From Algibacter sp045066735 (GTDB lineage Bacteria; Bacteroidota; Bacteroidia; Flavobacteriales; Flavobacteriaceae): a DNA stretch of 64,000 nucleotides. The first letter of the stretch is position 1, and each line of letters opens with the position of its first letter. The stretch lies in contig NZ_JBISHH010000024.1 of NCBI RefSeq assembly GCF_045066735.1, positions 62,001-126,000 on the forward strand, read 5' to 3'. The notes under the pieces are model-generated. The model was not told the DNA's origin and ran no database searches. It saw nothing but the letters and a program-made list of their open reading frames with translations. Positions 1 to 9,112 of the stretch are shown in pieces. The position numbers were made by a program, and so were the translations under genes.

Positions 1-1036
1 AAGCAAAAATAAACATGTAAGGCTTGCCAGGAATAAATAAAAACCACAACATAATATAACCAATAACCGATATGCCCTGGGAGTATATAAAAGCTTTCTT
101 CTTACCTATTTTTTTCGACATCCTTGTAACAATTGGTATCACCATAAAAGTAGTACCAAGAGCACCCAAACATCCAAAAAGAGTTGGCCATATACCAGCG
201 GCAGCCGCATTACCATCAAAAAGATGATATACAATTATAAAGAAAGAAAATGCAGCAATAGTGTTAAAAGCATTAAAAACTAAAAATGTTGCAATGCAAA
301 GTTGTCTAAATGGTTTTATTTTAAAAGCCTCTACAAAACCGTATAATATTTCTTTAAGGCTTCTGCCTATATTTTTAAAGTTAAGGGGTGAATAATCTTC
401 ATTTAAAGTTGATTTACTTTTAATAAATATTGCAGGAATCATAGCAAAAATCATGCAAATAACACCTACCCAAATAGCTAATGTTCTAGTAGCAACATCT
501 GCCGAAGGAAATAAATCGGGATCGTACATGATAACCCAAAACCATGGTGCAATAACCCACGCCCACTGCCCTATCCATTGGGCTACAGCCATAATATTTG
601 TGCGTTCATGGAAATCGTTACTCATTTCGTAACCCATAGCTACGTACGGCACACTAAAAATGGTAAGCCCTAAATAGAATACAAAAGACCATAAAAGAAA
701 ATACATGAAATTATAATCGATACCACTATCTCGATATAGTTGCCACATAATGATGAACGAAATTCCCATAATTATAGCACCTATAAATACATACTGTCTA
801 CGACGTCCCCAACGCGATTTCGTATTATCTGAAATAAAGCCCATTATTGGGTCTGTTATTGAATCAAAAATTCTTGGCAGAAAATAAATAACACCCCACA
901 TCCATCCTGGAAAACCAAGATCTTGCACGAGAACCACCATAAAAATACCCAATACTGCAGGAAACATTTGGTTTGCGAGCATCCCTATTCCAAAAGCAAC
1001 TTTTTGGCCAAACGGCACTTTATTTATCTTAGACAT
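1..1036 (-). CDS. GPH/MFS-type sugar:cation symporter (partial, C-terminus beyond window)
   Basis: This is probably the inner-membrane importer for the glucose or short oligosaccharides released by the laminarin PUL. The frame is open from the ATG at 1034-1036 to the window edge, giving about 345 codons, so the C-terminus is missing. The N-terminus MSKINKVPFGQKVAFGIGML is typical of glycoside-pentoside-hexuronide (GPH) transporters. A family-like loop follows near residues 58-75 (DSITDPIMGFISDNTKSRWG), and then RRRQYVFIGA. Several hydrophobic helices are visible, for example around FLLWSFVFYLGLTIFS and AIWVGVICMIFAMIPAIF. It is the last visible gene of the minus-strand GH149-GH17-GH30 set and lies 46 bp beyond GH30. 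The substrate is inferred only from context. It is distinct from the MFS protein at 39964-41331. Confidence 0.85.
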   Translation of the reverse strand, partial: MSKINKVPFGQKVAFGIGMLANQMFPAVLGIFMVVLVQDLGFPGWMWGVIYFLPRIFDSITDPIMGFISDNTKSRWGRRRQYVFIGAIIMGISFIIMWQLYRDSGIDYNFMYFLLWSFVFYLGLTIFSVPYVAMGYEMSNDFHERTNIMAVAQWIGQWAWVIAPWFWVIMYDPDLFPSADVATRTLAIWVGVICMIFAMIPAIFIKSKSTLNEDYSPLNFKNIGRSLKEILYGFVEAFKIKPFRQLCIATFLVFNAFNTIAAFSFFIIVYHLFDGNAAAAGIWPTLFGCLGALGTTFMVIPIVTRMSKKIGKKKAFIYSQGISVIGYIMLWFLFIPGKPYMFIFA

Positions 1037-1082
1037 AATTTATAGTTTTTGGTTAGTTGGATTTTATCAATTACAAGGTGCG

Positions 1083-2573
1083 CTATTCAGGAATAACTAT
1101 AGTCTGAATTGCTTTCTCATTTATTGTTATACTGAAAGATTGTTCTCCCAATACTACTTCAAAATTTTTAGCTACGTCACCTTCATTAAACAAAACTATA
1201 GCAATAGAACCGTCTGGATTTTTAGCAGCTGTAGCCATTAAATCCTTATCTGTATTATCTAACGCTATTACTTGTGCATTAGGCCTAATGTACTTACTAA
1301 AGTGAGCCATAGTGTAATAAAGCGGTGTAAAGTAAACCTCATCGTTATCAGGATCCACAATTACAGGAGCCACACACCAGTTCTTGAACCAGTTTGGTCC
1401 GCCTTGGCGATCTAGCACCATATTCCAGTCTACCCAACCATCTACCCAATTGTTTAAACAACCAATAATATCACGGGCATAGCGATTAACAGGAGCATAT
1501 TTTGGGTGTAGATGTTTATCTTCTTCTGGAGCCCAATCATATCCCCAATCGGTAGCTTCTTTTTTCCAGTACCAAGCATCATCTTTCCAAACAGGAACTT
1601 GAGAATCTATACAACCTTCAGTTTCGATTAAATATTTATTTGGTGCTTTATTGTGTGCATATTGTAATGCTTCTGGGAAATAATCATATGTACTCTCGTA
1701 CCAGTGAATTGCTGTACCATGGAAATATTTAGAAGATGCTTCATCTCTATACATTTCATCCACCCACTCTTTAAGCCCTGCGCGGTTTTGGTCGTAGCCC
1801 AAAATAATTTTATCACCGTAACCATCTGCTTCAAGTTTTGGCCCCAAATGAAACTCTACAAAATCGGTCATTTCCTTTGGAGAAAAGTGCATACTTTCCC
1901 AGTTATTTCCATTTCCATGTGGCTCATTTTCTACAGTAAAACCCCAAATATCAATGCCTTCAGCTTTATAAGCCTCGATATATTTTGAAAAAAACAAGGC
2001 CCAAGTATCATAATATTCTGGTAATAACTTACCTCCAACCCAATGGTTATTATCTTTCATCCATGGCGCTGCCGTCCAAGGTGATGCAAAAATATCGAAA
2101 CCATCTTCTGAAATAGCCAAGGCATCTTTTATCATAGGAATTAAATCATCTCGATCTTCTTCAATTGTAAAGTGTTCTAAATTTTTATCACCTTCTACTG
2201 GCGTATAAGAGTAGTTTGTTAAAGAAAAATCGCAAGAATTCATGTGCGTTCTTGTTAAAGAATAATTCGCACCTTCTTTCGCGAAATATGCTTTTAAAAT
2301 AGTGTCTCTATTTTTCTTGCTTAATTTATTCAATAAATATGCTGAAGATTCAGTAAAAGCGCCACCAAAACCAGAAATAGTTTGTAAAGTTTGCTCAGGT
2401 CTTAAAGTGATAAGCACCTTATCTTCATCTGTTTGAAAATTATTAATTCTAGTTAATTTATTTCCGCTAGCAGAAGTTTCATAAACTTCAAATTTTATCG
2501 ATTCCTTTTCTTTAGAACAACTTGAAAATAAAATCATTATCGCAAAAATTATGAGGGTGTTAATCTTTTTCAT
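1083..2573 (-). CDS. GH30 beta-glucanase lipoprotein (laminarin beta-1,6 branch removal likely)
   Basis: This is a 496-residue glycoside hydrolase family 30 enzyme. A lipoprotein signal ends at LFSSC with Cys19 as the lipidation site, so it is membrane-anchored. The catalytic TIM barrel shows the GH30 acid/base in TVENEPHG (Glu217) and the nucleophile in LIETEGCID (Glu319). The C-terminal part, about residues 410-496, looks like the usual beta-sandwich. GH30 members in marine flavobacterial laminarin loci remove or cut beta-1,6-linked glucose, which fits the GH17, GH16 and GH149 neighbours. It lies 32 bp downstream of GH17 in the same operon. Family assignment is strong. Endo versus exo action on beta-1,6 links, and the subfamily, cannot be decided from sequence alone. 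Confidence 0.9.
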   Translation of the reverse strand: MKKINTLIIFAIMILFSSCSKEKESIKFEVYETSASGNKLTRINNFQTDEDKVLITLRPEQTLQTISGFGGAFTESSAYLLNKLSKKNRDTILKAYFAKEGANYSLTRTHMNSCDFSLTNYSYTPVEGDKNLEHFTIEEDRDDLIPMIKDALAISEDGFDIFASPWTAAPWMKDNNHWVGGKLLPEYYDTWALFFSKYIEAYKAEGIDIWGFTVENEPHGNGNNWESMHFSPKEMTDFVEFHLGPKLEADGYGDKIILGYDQNRAGLKEWVDEMYRDEASSKYFHGTAIHWYESTYDYFPEALQYAHNKAPNKYLIETEGCIDSQVPVWKDDAWYWKKEATDWGYDWAPEEDKHLHPKYAPVNRYARDIIGCLNNWVDGWVDWNMVLDRQGGPNWFKNWCVAPVIVDPDNDEVYFTPLYYTMAHFSKYIRPNAQVIALDNTDKDLMATAAKNPDGSIAIVLFNEGDVAKNFEVVLGEQSFSITINEKAIQTIVIPE

Positions 2574-2605
2574 GTCTAATTATTTAATTAAGTATTGGTA
2601 AAAAT

Positions 2606-3850
2606 TTATTTTACCGGTACTAATACGGTTTTTAATAAATCGTTTTTATTTCCATTAAATGTTTTTGTTATGGCATTTCCATTTCTTGAAAGGCCTTTAA
2701 ACACACCAGAATCCACCAAATCCCAAAGTGCATATTTTGCTTTTCCATCGATAGTAAATAATCCAAAGTAATTTTCTGACCCTCCTGGGTTTTGAGCATC
2801 TTTCCAGTTTTCATCAAAAGCTTCAAAATAAAAGCACGCCATATTTGCTTCTTTGGTCCAATTACGCATATGCTTGTAATACAGCGCTTCCTTATATTCG
2901 TCTGTTGCTTTAGAACCTTCATTTCCATAAAGCTCATTTGTTGAAGATGCCCAACCTGTTTCACCAATATGAATAGGCTTATTAATGCCTAGGCTTTTCA
3001 TATAATTAAAAACACTATTATATTGAGAAATGGCATATTCTTTAGCTTTTAGCATAGCTAAATCAATTTTATCTAAATCTGACAAACTATCAGACTCTTC
3101 ACCTACACCCCAAAAAACGGGATTGTAATGTGTATCATGCATAGGGTATGTATGCATAGAAATGTAATCTACTGCATTGATCAGCTTAGTTAAATCTTCA
3201 ACATGATATTCACTGTCACCACCGCCCCAAGAGGCAAAATTATCAGAGCTAGTTATCCATAAATCTGCTGGTAATTTTTCATCTTTCTTTAGATCTTGTA
3301 AATGGTTTACCCACTTTAAAATAACACCGGGTTGCACATAATAGCTAGCCGCCCATTTTACCATAGCTTCATTACCCACTGCAATTACTTTAACAATATC
3401 AGGATATTGGTTAGCAAGGTTTATAGCTCTGTTTATTTCACCTTTGTTATTCTCAAAATCTTCAATATTATGGTTTGGCGTTTTATCTGTCCATGCATTT
3501 TGGCAATCTATCCAAGCACCAAGCATTACATACATTTCGAAATTTGAATCTTCTTCTTTTAATTCGCTAATGGCTTTTAATAAGTTTGGAGCTTGTTGTA
3601 ATTGCACGTTATAAGTCCGCAATATTTTTACACCCATTGCAGAAAGCAATTTCATGTCTTCTTTTAACTCTAGAATGCTAGGCTGAATATCTCGCGTATT
3701 TACACGATACCCACCATATGAAATAGCCAAATAATTTGGATCTCCAAGAATATCTGCCGCGGTTTTTTGTTTTACAGCCTGTGGCTTATCATTGCATCCC
3801 AAAATCATAAATACTGTAAAAAGAGTTATAATTATTTTTAATTTACCCAT
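2606..3850 (-). CDS. GH17 beta-1,3-glucanase-like lipoprotein
   Basis: This 414-residue protein has a lipoprotein signal (FMILGC, Cys19) followed by a GH17-like TIM barrel. The expected clan GH-A residues are visible: acid/base Glu161 in VGNEAMV and nucleophile Glu297 in HIGETGWAS. The barrel starts with LAISYGGYR and the PSILELKEDMKLLSAMGVKILRTY region, as in bacterial GH17 proteins. GH17 enzymes hydrolyse, and some transglycosylate, beta-1,3-glucans. GH16, GH17 and GH30 together are the set described for laminarin breakdown in Formosa-type flavobacteria. It lies 10 bp after GH149 and 32 bp before GH30, so the genes are almost certainly cotranscribed. Endo or exo specificity is not readable from the sequence. 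Confidence 0.88.
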   Translation of the reverse strand: MGKLKIIITLFTVFMILGCNDKPQAVKQKTAADILGDPNYLAISYGGYRVNTRDIQPSILELKEDMKLLSAMGVKILRTYNVQLQQAPNLLKAISELKEEDSNFEMYVMLGAWIDCQNAWTDKTPNHNIEDFENNKGEINRAINLANQYPDIVKVIAVGNEAMVKWAASYYVQPGVILKWVNHLQDLKKDEKLPADLWITSSDNFASWGGGDSEYHVEDLTKLINAVDYISMHTYPMHDTHYNPVFWGVGEESDSLSDLDKIDLAMLKAKEYAISQYNSVFNYMKSLGINKPIHIGETGWASSTNELYGNEGSKATDEYKEALYYKHMRNWTKEANMACFYFEAFDENWKDAQNPGGSENYFGLFTIDGKAKYALWDLVDSGVFKGLSRNGNAITKTFNGNKNDLLKTVLVPVK

Positions 3851-3860
3851 TACCTCATTA

Positions 3861-6800
3861 CTATTTACTTACCGAAACTCTAATTAAATTAACAGCTCCA
3901 CGACGTTCAAAAATGGATTTTGAAGTTTCTAAATCAATACTCATATCACTAAAAACCAACTCCTTATTGTCATTAAAAATAACAGAAACACCTTCCTTTT
4001 CAGAAATTTCATAAATCACTGGTACTTGGCAATATGTAAAACATAATGCACCTGATTTAAGATCTACAGATTGATTTTCTTTATTAATATTTGTGAAATT
4101 AAAAGTTGATGGTGTTTGTAAAAACTCTTTAGTTTGCAATAAACGAGGGTTAAATACTATTTTCCCTTCCACAACAAACACTCCTAATTCTCCAAAACGA
4201 CTTAGTACATCTTCCTTTACTTGCCCAGTCATTCCGGGTTGCTGCGCTCCTTTTGTTGCAGGTGTGTGAGAATAGGGATCGGTTGAAAACGCACCATACA
4301 ATTCTGGTGATTTATGCACACCAATACCTGCATTAATTTCGTAATAATGATCTAAAAGTCTACCAATTACTGCTTCATCTTCCTTGCTATTTATAGCCAA
4401 CAAGCAATTCTCCTGAACGGCTAATGCTAATTTAGAAACCATATGCCAGTAAATTGAGCCTAAACCTTCGTATCCAAAGAAAGTACCTGAACGACCTGTA
4501 AAGGATTTATGATCGAAAATATCTTCAAAAGTTTGAAGTAATTTTTCAGTATCATCTTTAACCAAAGCTTGATAGTTTTCATCTAAATTATCTAAAGCAT
4601 CTTTTAAACTATTTGCATTATTAAAATTGCCATTAAAGTGATAATTACCTAAAAAGTCTTGCTCTATAATTTGTCTATTTCCATCGGCTACTAACTGCTT
4701 TAATAAACTTGAAGCTTCCACTTTTTCTGAAGGAATGTTATTCTTTTTATCAAAACGAGGTAACTCTTTATTTGGATATAAAATATAGCTGTATTGATCT
4801 TCTCTAAACAGAGCACTGCTTTTTAAACCATCTAACAAACTTAAAGCCTGCTTTGGCGATAAGTAACCTGAACTAAGCGCCGCCACTTGACCTTCTAACA
4901 TTTCGGATAAATACGAAATAGAAACCTCATCATTATTTTCAACCGTCATTAAGTTATAGGCGTGATACATATTATCGGCACGTTTATTAGCATCGATTGT
5001 ATGTTGCAAATAAGATTTTGTTATTTGAATAAACTCTAACAACTCATACTTACGCAGCTTAGATTTATCACTAGAAAAACCATTTTCGTAAATAGTATTC
5101 CTGTACTTACTGCCAGCTAAACCTAATCCGTCGAGTACCGTTTTTCTATCTTTATCTGAAACTTTACCAGAAATTATATTTTTATTAGTTTGAAATGTTT
5201 TAACCACTTCATTAAAAAAAGTAGCCAATTCCGAAGAAACCTCTACTTCTTCCGTTTTAGATTTTGCAATAATATTTTCAAAGAAATTTAAAAATCTGTT
5301 TAAATAATATAGTGTAACCATAGAAACACCATTACCCACCAATGCGTTATTAGCATCGTTCCACTCTGGACGCTGGGTGTTTAACCAAATACCACCTTCT
5401 GGTATAAAGTTTGATACTTTTGCCAAAACAGTGGCTAATAATTTTTCTATTAGATTTACTTTATAAATAAAGAAGTTTTCATCTCTTAATAAGGCCCCAT
5501 CGGCACCTAACTCATTTCTTTTTTCGCGAATTTTAGCATCTAATTCGTAATCGAAATCAATAGTGTCTTTTGGATGCTTAAGTATATCCTCATAACTCTT
5601 TATTTTATAAGGTACATTGGCATATACAAAAATGTTTTCTGAAAAACGTTTTTCTAATTGATTTGGATAATACTTCTCAATAAACTCTAGGAATTTTAAA
5701 AGATATATTATTTGATGATCTCCCCAATAGCCAATGTAAGACCACGGATCGTTTTCTTCAATAGCTTCCCAGTCAAACCCGCCTTTTGTAACACGGTATG
5801 GGTTGTAACCTTCAAATGTTGTGGCATTTAAAAACTTATGAATCATCCCTTCAATAAACTCAGGATATGAGTGTGCTAAAGCTTCCCAGTTTTGGAAAAT
5901 ATCTCTCCAGTTTCCTTCGTAATCCAAAATTTTAGATCCATCTATTTCACTTTGTGTGTTTATAGAAAATTTATTCCACGGTCTACTAGGGTCGCCATGA
6001 CGACGACTAAATTTAAGCGGTAAATATTCAAAACAAAGTCTTTTAAAATTTTTGTCTTCGTCTTGTTCTGCAATGTTTCTAATATCGTGCAACGTAAAAA
6101 GTTCTGGCAATGTATTTAATACATCTTGCTTTTTCTTAAAAACCTTTTTGTTTGCGTGAGCTATATATTTTACAAAGTCTTGTTTTTCAATTTTATAATC
6201 ATCGTCAAAAATTCCTCCTCGCATAATATTAAATAATGTATTTGCGAAATGTCTAGAATTTATTAAAGGATCATCAGTTAATTGTAAACCATCTGCCGCA
6301 CCAGATAATGCCAATAATTTTTTGGTGCCCTCCTCAATATCGTTTTGAACTAATGCTTCAATGTTATCTTCGTTTTTGATAAGTTCAGAAACTTTAACAA
6401 CATCTGTAATAGATTGATTTACATTAGCAACAAACATCCAACTTTTTTCTGATGATGCGGCCATTGTTAAATCTGAAGAAATAAAATAAGCGCCTTTTTC
6501 GGCCTTTACATCAACTTCTTCTGTAATCGCTTCGCCTTTTCTAAAATTGTATAATTGGCGAGATGATAATAAATGTGATGGATTTTCCATACCTGAAGAC
6601 CATACCACGTTTGCTTTTAAAGCTTCACTAGGCTCGGCTCTATCGACTATAACAGCACTTAAAGCAAAAATACCCACTCCCGATTCGGTTTGTAATTCGC
6701 TCTTTTTGTAAGCGTCTACAAGGTTAGAGTAACTGTTTTGCATAGCAGAACCTATTAGGCTCGGCAAAATGTTCTGCAAACCATCTAACACCGTTATTTT

Positions 6801-7310
6801 TAATTCTTTGCCAGAATTGTTTTCTAAAGTAGATTTTTTCACAAACCCAAACTGACTACTAGAACTCCATTGGTATCTAAACGTAAGTTGCAAATCTCTA
6901 TTTACTTCTTCAAAAATTACTTTATTTCCAAAGCTGTTTTTGTATAAATTGCGAGTTGTTCTGTAAAGTCCCGTTTGTCTTTCTGAAAATGGCTCCCATA
7001 CATAAGCTTTACCTTTTATATGAATTTGAAAAATGGTTTTACTTCCCGTAATATCAGCTAGTTCCGTAATTTTATCATCTGTATAATATGGAAAAAGTGC
7101 TGATTCAGCATTTTTTCTTCCAGCAGTTAAACCTCCATTACTAGAAATAAACATCCAATGGTTAGAATCACTAACAATGCTCATAAAAAACGGACGCATT
7201 TTATCGCTATTCGAGATTTTAAAATACGTTTCACCATTAAGTTTTACTAACTTAGAATCTATGGTATGTTCTTCTGAAACAAACTGATTATCTTTTTCTA
7301 TCTTACTCAT
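3861..7310 (-). CDS. GH149 beta-1,3-glucan phosphorylase
   Basis: This is a 1149-residue protein with no signal peptide, so it should be cytoplasmic. Its N-terminal beta domain contains HWMFISSNGGLTAGRKNAES, typical of the GH149/GH94 phosphorylase group. The (alpha/alpha)6 catalytic region has QRPEWNDANNALVGNG, with Asp652 as the likely general acid. The C-terminal region has PYSHTPATKGAQQPGMTGQ. GH149 enzymes reversibly phosphorolyse beta-1,3-gluco-oligosaccharides to alpha-glucose 1-phosphate. I chose the ATG at 7308-7310 (MSKIEKDN). The in-frame ATG at 7353-7355 and TTG at 7362-7364 lie against or inside the terminator stem, add a non-signal hydrophobic tail, and have no purine-rich site, whereas AGAAG precedes 7310. 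It heads the GH149-GH17-GH30-transporter set. Confidence 0.88.
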   Translation of the reverse strand: MSKIEKDNQFVSEEHTIDSKLVKLNGETYFKISNSDKMRPFFMSIVSDSNHWMFISSNGGLTAGRKNAESALFPYYTDDKITELADITGSKTIFQIHIKGKAYVWEPFSERQTGLYRTTRNLYKNSFGNKVIFEEVNRDLQLTFRYQWSSSSQFGFVKKSTLENNSGKELKITVLDGLQNILPSLIGSAMQNSYSNLVDAYKKSELQTESGVGIFALSAVIVDRAEPSEALKANVVWSSGMENPSHLLSSRQLYNFRKGEAITEEVDVKAEKGAYFISSDLTMAASSEKSWMFVANVNQSITDVVKVSELIKNEDNIEALVQNDIEEGTKKLLALSGAADGLQLTDDPLINSRHFANTLFNIMRGGIFDDDYKIEKQDFVKYIAHANKKVFKKKQDVLNTLPELFTLHDIRNIAEQDEDKNFKRLCFEYLPLKFSRRHGDPSRPWNKFSINTQSEIDGSKILDYEGNWRDIFQNWEALAHSYPEFIEGMIHKFLNATTFEGYNPYRVTKGGFDWEAIEENDPWSYIGYWGDHQIIYLLKFLEFIEKYYPNQLEKRFSENIFVYANVPYKIKSYEDILKHPKDTIDFDYELDAKIREKRNELGADGALLRDENFFIYKVNLIEKLLATVLAKVSNFIPEGGIWLNTQRPEWNDANNALVGNGVSMVTLYYLNRFLNFFENIIAKSKTEEVEVSSELATFFNEVVKTFQTNKNIISGKVSDKDRKTVLDGLGLAGSKYRNTIYENGFSSDKSKLRKYELLEFIQITKSYLQHTIDANKRADNMYHAYNLMTVENNDEVSISYLSEMLEGQVAALSSGYLSPKQALSLLDGLKSSALFREDQYSYILYPNKELPRFDKKNNIPSEKVEASSLLKQLVADGNRQIIEQDFLGNYHFNGNFNNANSLKDALDNLDENYQALVKDDTEKLLQTFEDIFDHKSFTGRSGTFFGYEGLGSIYWHMVSKLALAVQENCLLAINSKEDEAVIGRLLDHYYEINAGIGVHKSPELYGAFSTDPYSHTPATKGAQQPGMTGQVKEDVLSRFGELGVFVVEGKIVFNPRLLQTKEFLQTPSTFNFTNINKENQSVDLKSGALCFTYCQVPVIYEISEKEGVSVIFNDNKELVFSDMSIDLETSKSIFERRGAVNLIRVSVSK

Positions 7311-7362
7311 TACTTCTACTGGTATTAAAAAGGTATTATGTTTAATTAAAAACATGTAAAAC

Positions 7363-7396
7363 AAAAGGCCGGTTTAGAGATGTTTTCCGGCCTTTT
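7363..7396 (-). terminator. Rho-independent terminator between GH16 and GH149 genes
   Basis: A perfect 10-bp stem (AAAAGGCCGG at 7363-7372, CCGGCCTTTT at 7387-7396) encloses a 14-nt loop. The A and T runs make it work on either strand. On the minus strand it sits just after the GH16 stop and before the GH149 start, so it separates the SusC-to-GH16 set from the GH149 set or lets only part of transcription through. Confidence 0.85.
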
Positions 7397-7417
7397 AATT
7401 ATCAAACTACTAATCTA

Positions 7418-9091
7418 TTATTCGTAAACTCTTACATAATCTATTTCCATAGTATCTTCTGTAAAAGCAGCATCTATATCTCCTCCTAAAGAACCACCCA
7501 TAGCAACATTTAAGATTAAGAAGAAATCTTTATCATAAAATGGCAAGTCTGCATTGTTATCCATAGCAACCACCACAACGTTATCTAGTAAAACAGTGAT
7601 TTTAGACTCTGTCCACTCTAAGGTATATAGATGAAATTCTGAAGATGCATTTTCTACTGAAATTGTTTCTCCGTAACTTGCATTGGCATTGGTACCACTA
7701 TCAAACCAATGGTACGTACCTAGCGATGTATTTTTATCTGCGCCAGTTTGTTCCATAATATCTATTTCTCCACAATGTGGCCATCCAACATCAGGGAAAT
7801 TAGCACCCAACATCCAAATAGCAGGCCATGTACCTTGTGCTTCAGGAAGTTTTGCTTTCACCTCAACACGACCATACTTAAACTCGTATAAATCGATTGA
7901 TTTTAACCTTGCTGAAGTATAATCTGTTCCATCTTTTTTAGCTGTAATTTTTAAAGTTCCTTCAGAAACACTAACATTACTAGCATCACTGGTGTAAGTT
8001 TGGGCTTCGCCATTCCCCCAGCCTCCTGCACCTAAATCGTAGGTCCATTTTGCTGCATCAGGAGCACCATCGGTATCAAACTCATCAGACCATGCTAGTG
8101 TATTAAATTCAGACTCAAAGACAGCTGCACCTTCTGTTGGTTTACTAGAGGTAAACAATTGGTACCAAGCGGCTCCACCACCAGCTTCAATAATTCTAAC
8201 GCGCAATTCATTTTCACTTATAGAAATAATATCATAAGTACTAGCACCAACATACCAACCCATAAAACCACCTTCAGAAATTTCGAAAGCTGATTGCCTA
8301 TATGGATTATTATTATAACTTCCTTCTAAAGCGGCTTTGGAAGTTGACGGTAAAAATGACACGTTTTTAACACCGAACATTGTAGTTGCAACCGTTTCAT
8401 CGTGACAAGTGTCTCCGTCTACACCAATTATACCAGCATAAGTTCCAGGAACAAAAGCAGGACCAACTGTTTGCTCAAAGGTTAAGCCATTTTCACCACG
8501 AGTAAATACAAATTCGTTTGAGTACATACAAAATTTTTCGTCGTCCCAAGGTTGAATTGTATTCCACCAAGCTTCATAAGCAAACTCACCATTGCCATAA
8601 TCATCTTCAACCGGGCCTAAACCAACATGAAGAGGCAAATTAGCTGCCCAGTACCAAGTTTTAGAATCACCAACTAATTCACCAGCCAAAAAGTTTTCAG
8701 CTTCAACATCAGAGAATGAGCTAAATACTTGTACTTCCATAGAGGTACTCGACATTATACCACCAGTACCTACTGCACTAGCAACTACTGTGTACGTATT
8801 AATACCTGTTTGTGTAAATCTATGTACAGTCTCACCAGAAGGTGCGACACCCGTTTTACCATCTCCAAAGTTAAATTGGTAGGTTATCTCGTTATCTGCA
8901 GTAGATGTAAAATTTACAATTCCACTACCATCTCCGTAAGGATTATCAGCATCTTGCCCAACAATTTCAGCAGATATTGTCACACCGGTTGGAGCCACAA
9001 TATCACCTATCGTTATATCATCATCTTGACAACTTGTAAAGAGTAATGCTACCGACAGAATAAATCCTATATAATATTTTAAGTTTTTCAT
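7418..9091 (-). CDS. PKD-GH16 laminarinase lipoprotein
   Basis: This 557-residue outer-surface endo-beta-1,3-glucanase candidate has a lipoprotein signal (LLFTSC, Cys21). A PKD-like Ig domain spans about residues 31-122 (TYQFNFGDGKTG). A central all-beta domain of about 130-320 is rich in Trp and Tyr and resembles carbohydrate-binding or SusE-like modules. The C-terminal GH16 domain spans about 333-557. The GH16 catalytic signature GEIDIMEQ is intact, with Glu442, Asp444 and Glu447. The upstream substrate-cleft motif WPAIWMLGANFP and the C-terminal EIDYVRVYE are also typical of laminarinase-like GH16 proteins. It is the last gene of the SusC-SusD-SGBP-GH16 set and is followed by a strong terminator. 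The identity of the central domain is uncertain. Confidence 0.9.
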   Translation of the reverse strand: MKNLKYYIGFILSVALLFTSCQDDDITIGDIVAPTGVTISAEIVGQDADNPYGDGSGIVNFTSTADNEITYQFNFGDGKTGVAPSGETVHRFTQTGINTYTVVASAVGTGGIMSSTSMEVQVFSSFSDVEAENFLAGELVGDSKTWYWAANLPLHVGLGPVEDDYGNGEFAYEAWWNTIQPWDDEKFCMYSNEFVFTRGENGLTFEQTVGPAFVPGTYAGIIGVDGDTCHDETVATTMFGVKNVSFLPSTSKAALEGSYNNNPYRQSAFEISEGGFMGWYVGASTYDIISISENELRVRIIEAGGGAAWYQLFTSSKPTEGAAVFESEFNTLAWSDEFDTDGAPDAAKWTYDLGAGGWGNGEAQTYTSDASNVSVSEGTLKITAKKDGTDYTSARLKSIDLYEFKYGRVEVKAKLPEAQGTWPAIWMLGANFPDVGWPHCGEIDIMEQTGADKNTSLGTYHWFDSGTNANASYGETISVENASSEFHLYTLEWTESKITVLLDNVVVVAMDNNADLPFYDKDFFLILNVAMGGSLGGDIDAAFTEDTMEIDYVRVYE

Positions 9092-9112
9092 TTTTCTTAA
9101 ATTTTAATTCTT

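Noticed and set aside
7311..7364. Longer N-terminus of the GH149 protein from the TTG at 7364 or ATG at 7355
   Set aside because: The TTG lies inside the terminator stem, neither has a purine-rich site, and the extra residues are neither a signal peptide nor typical of this cytoplasmic family.
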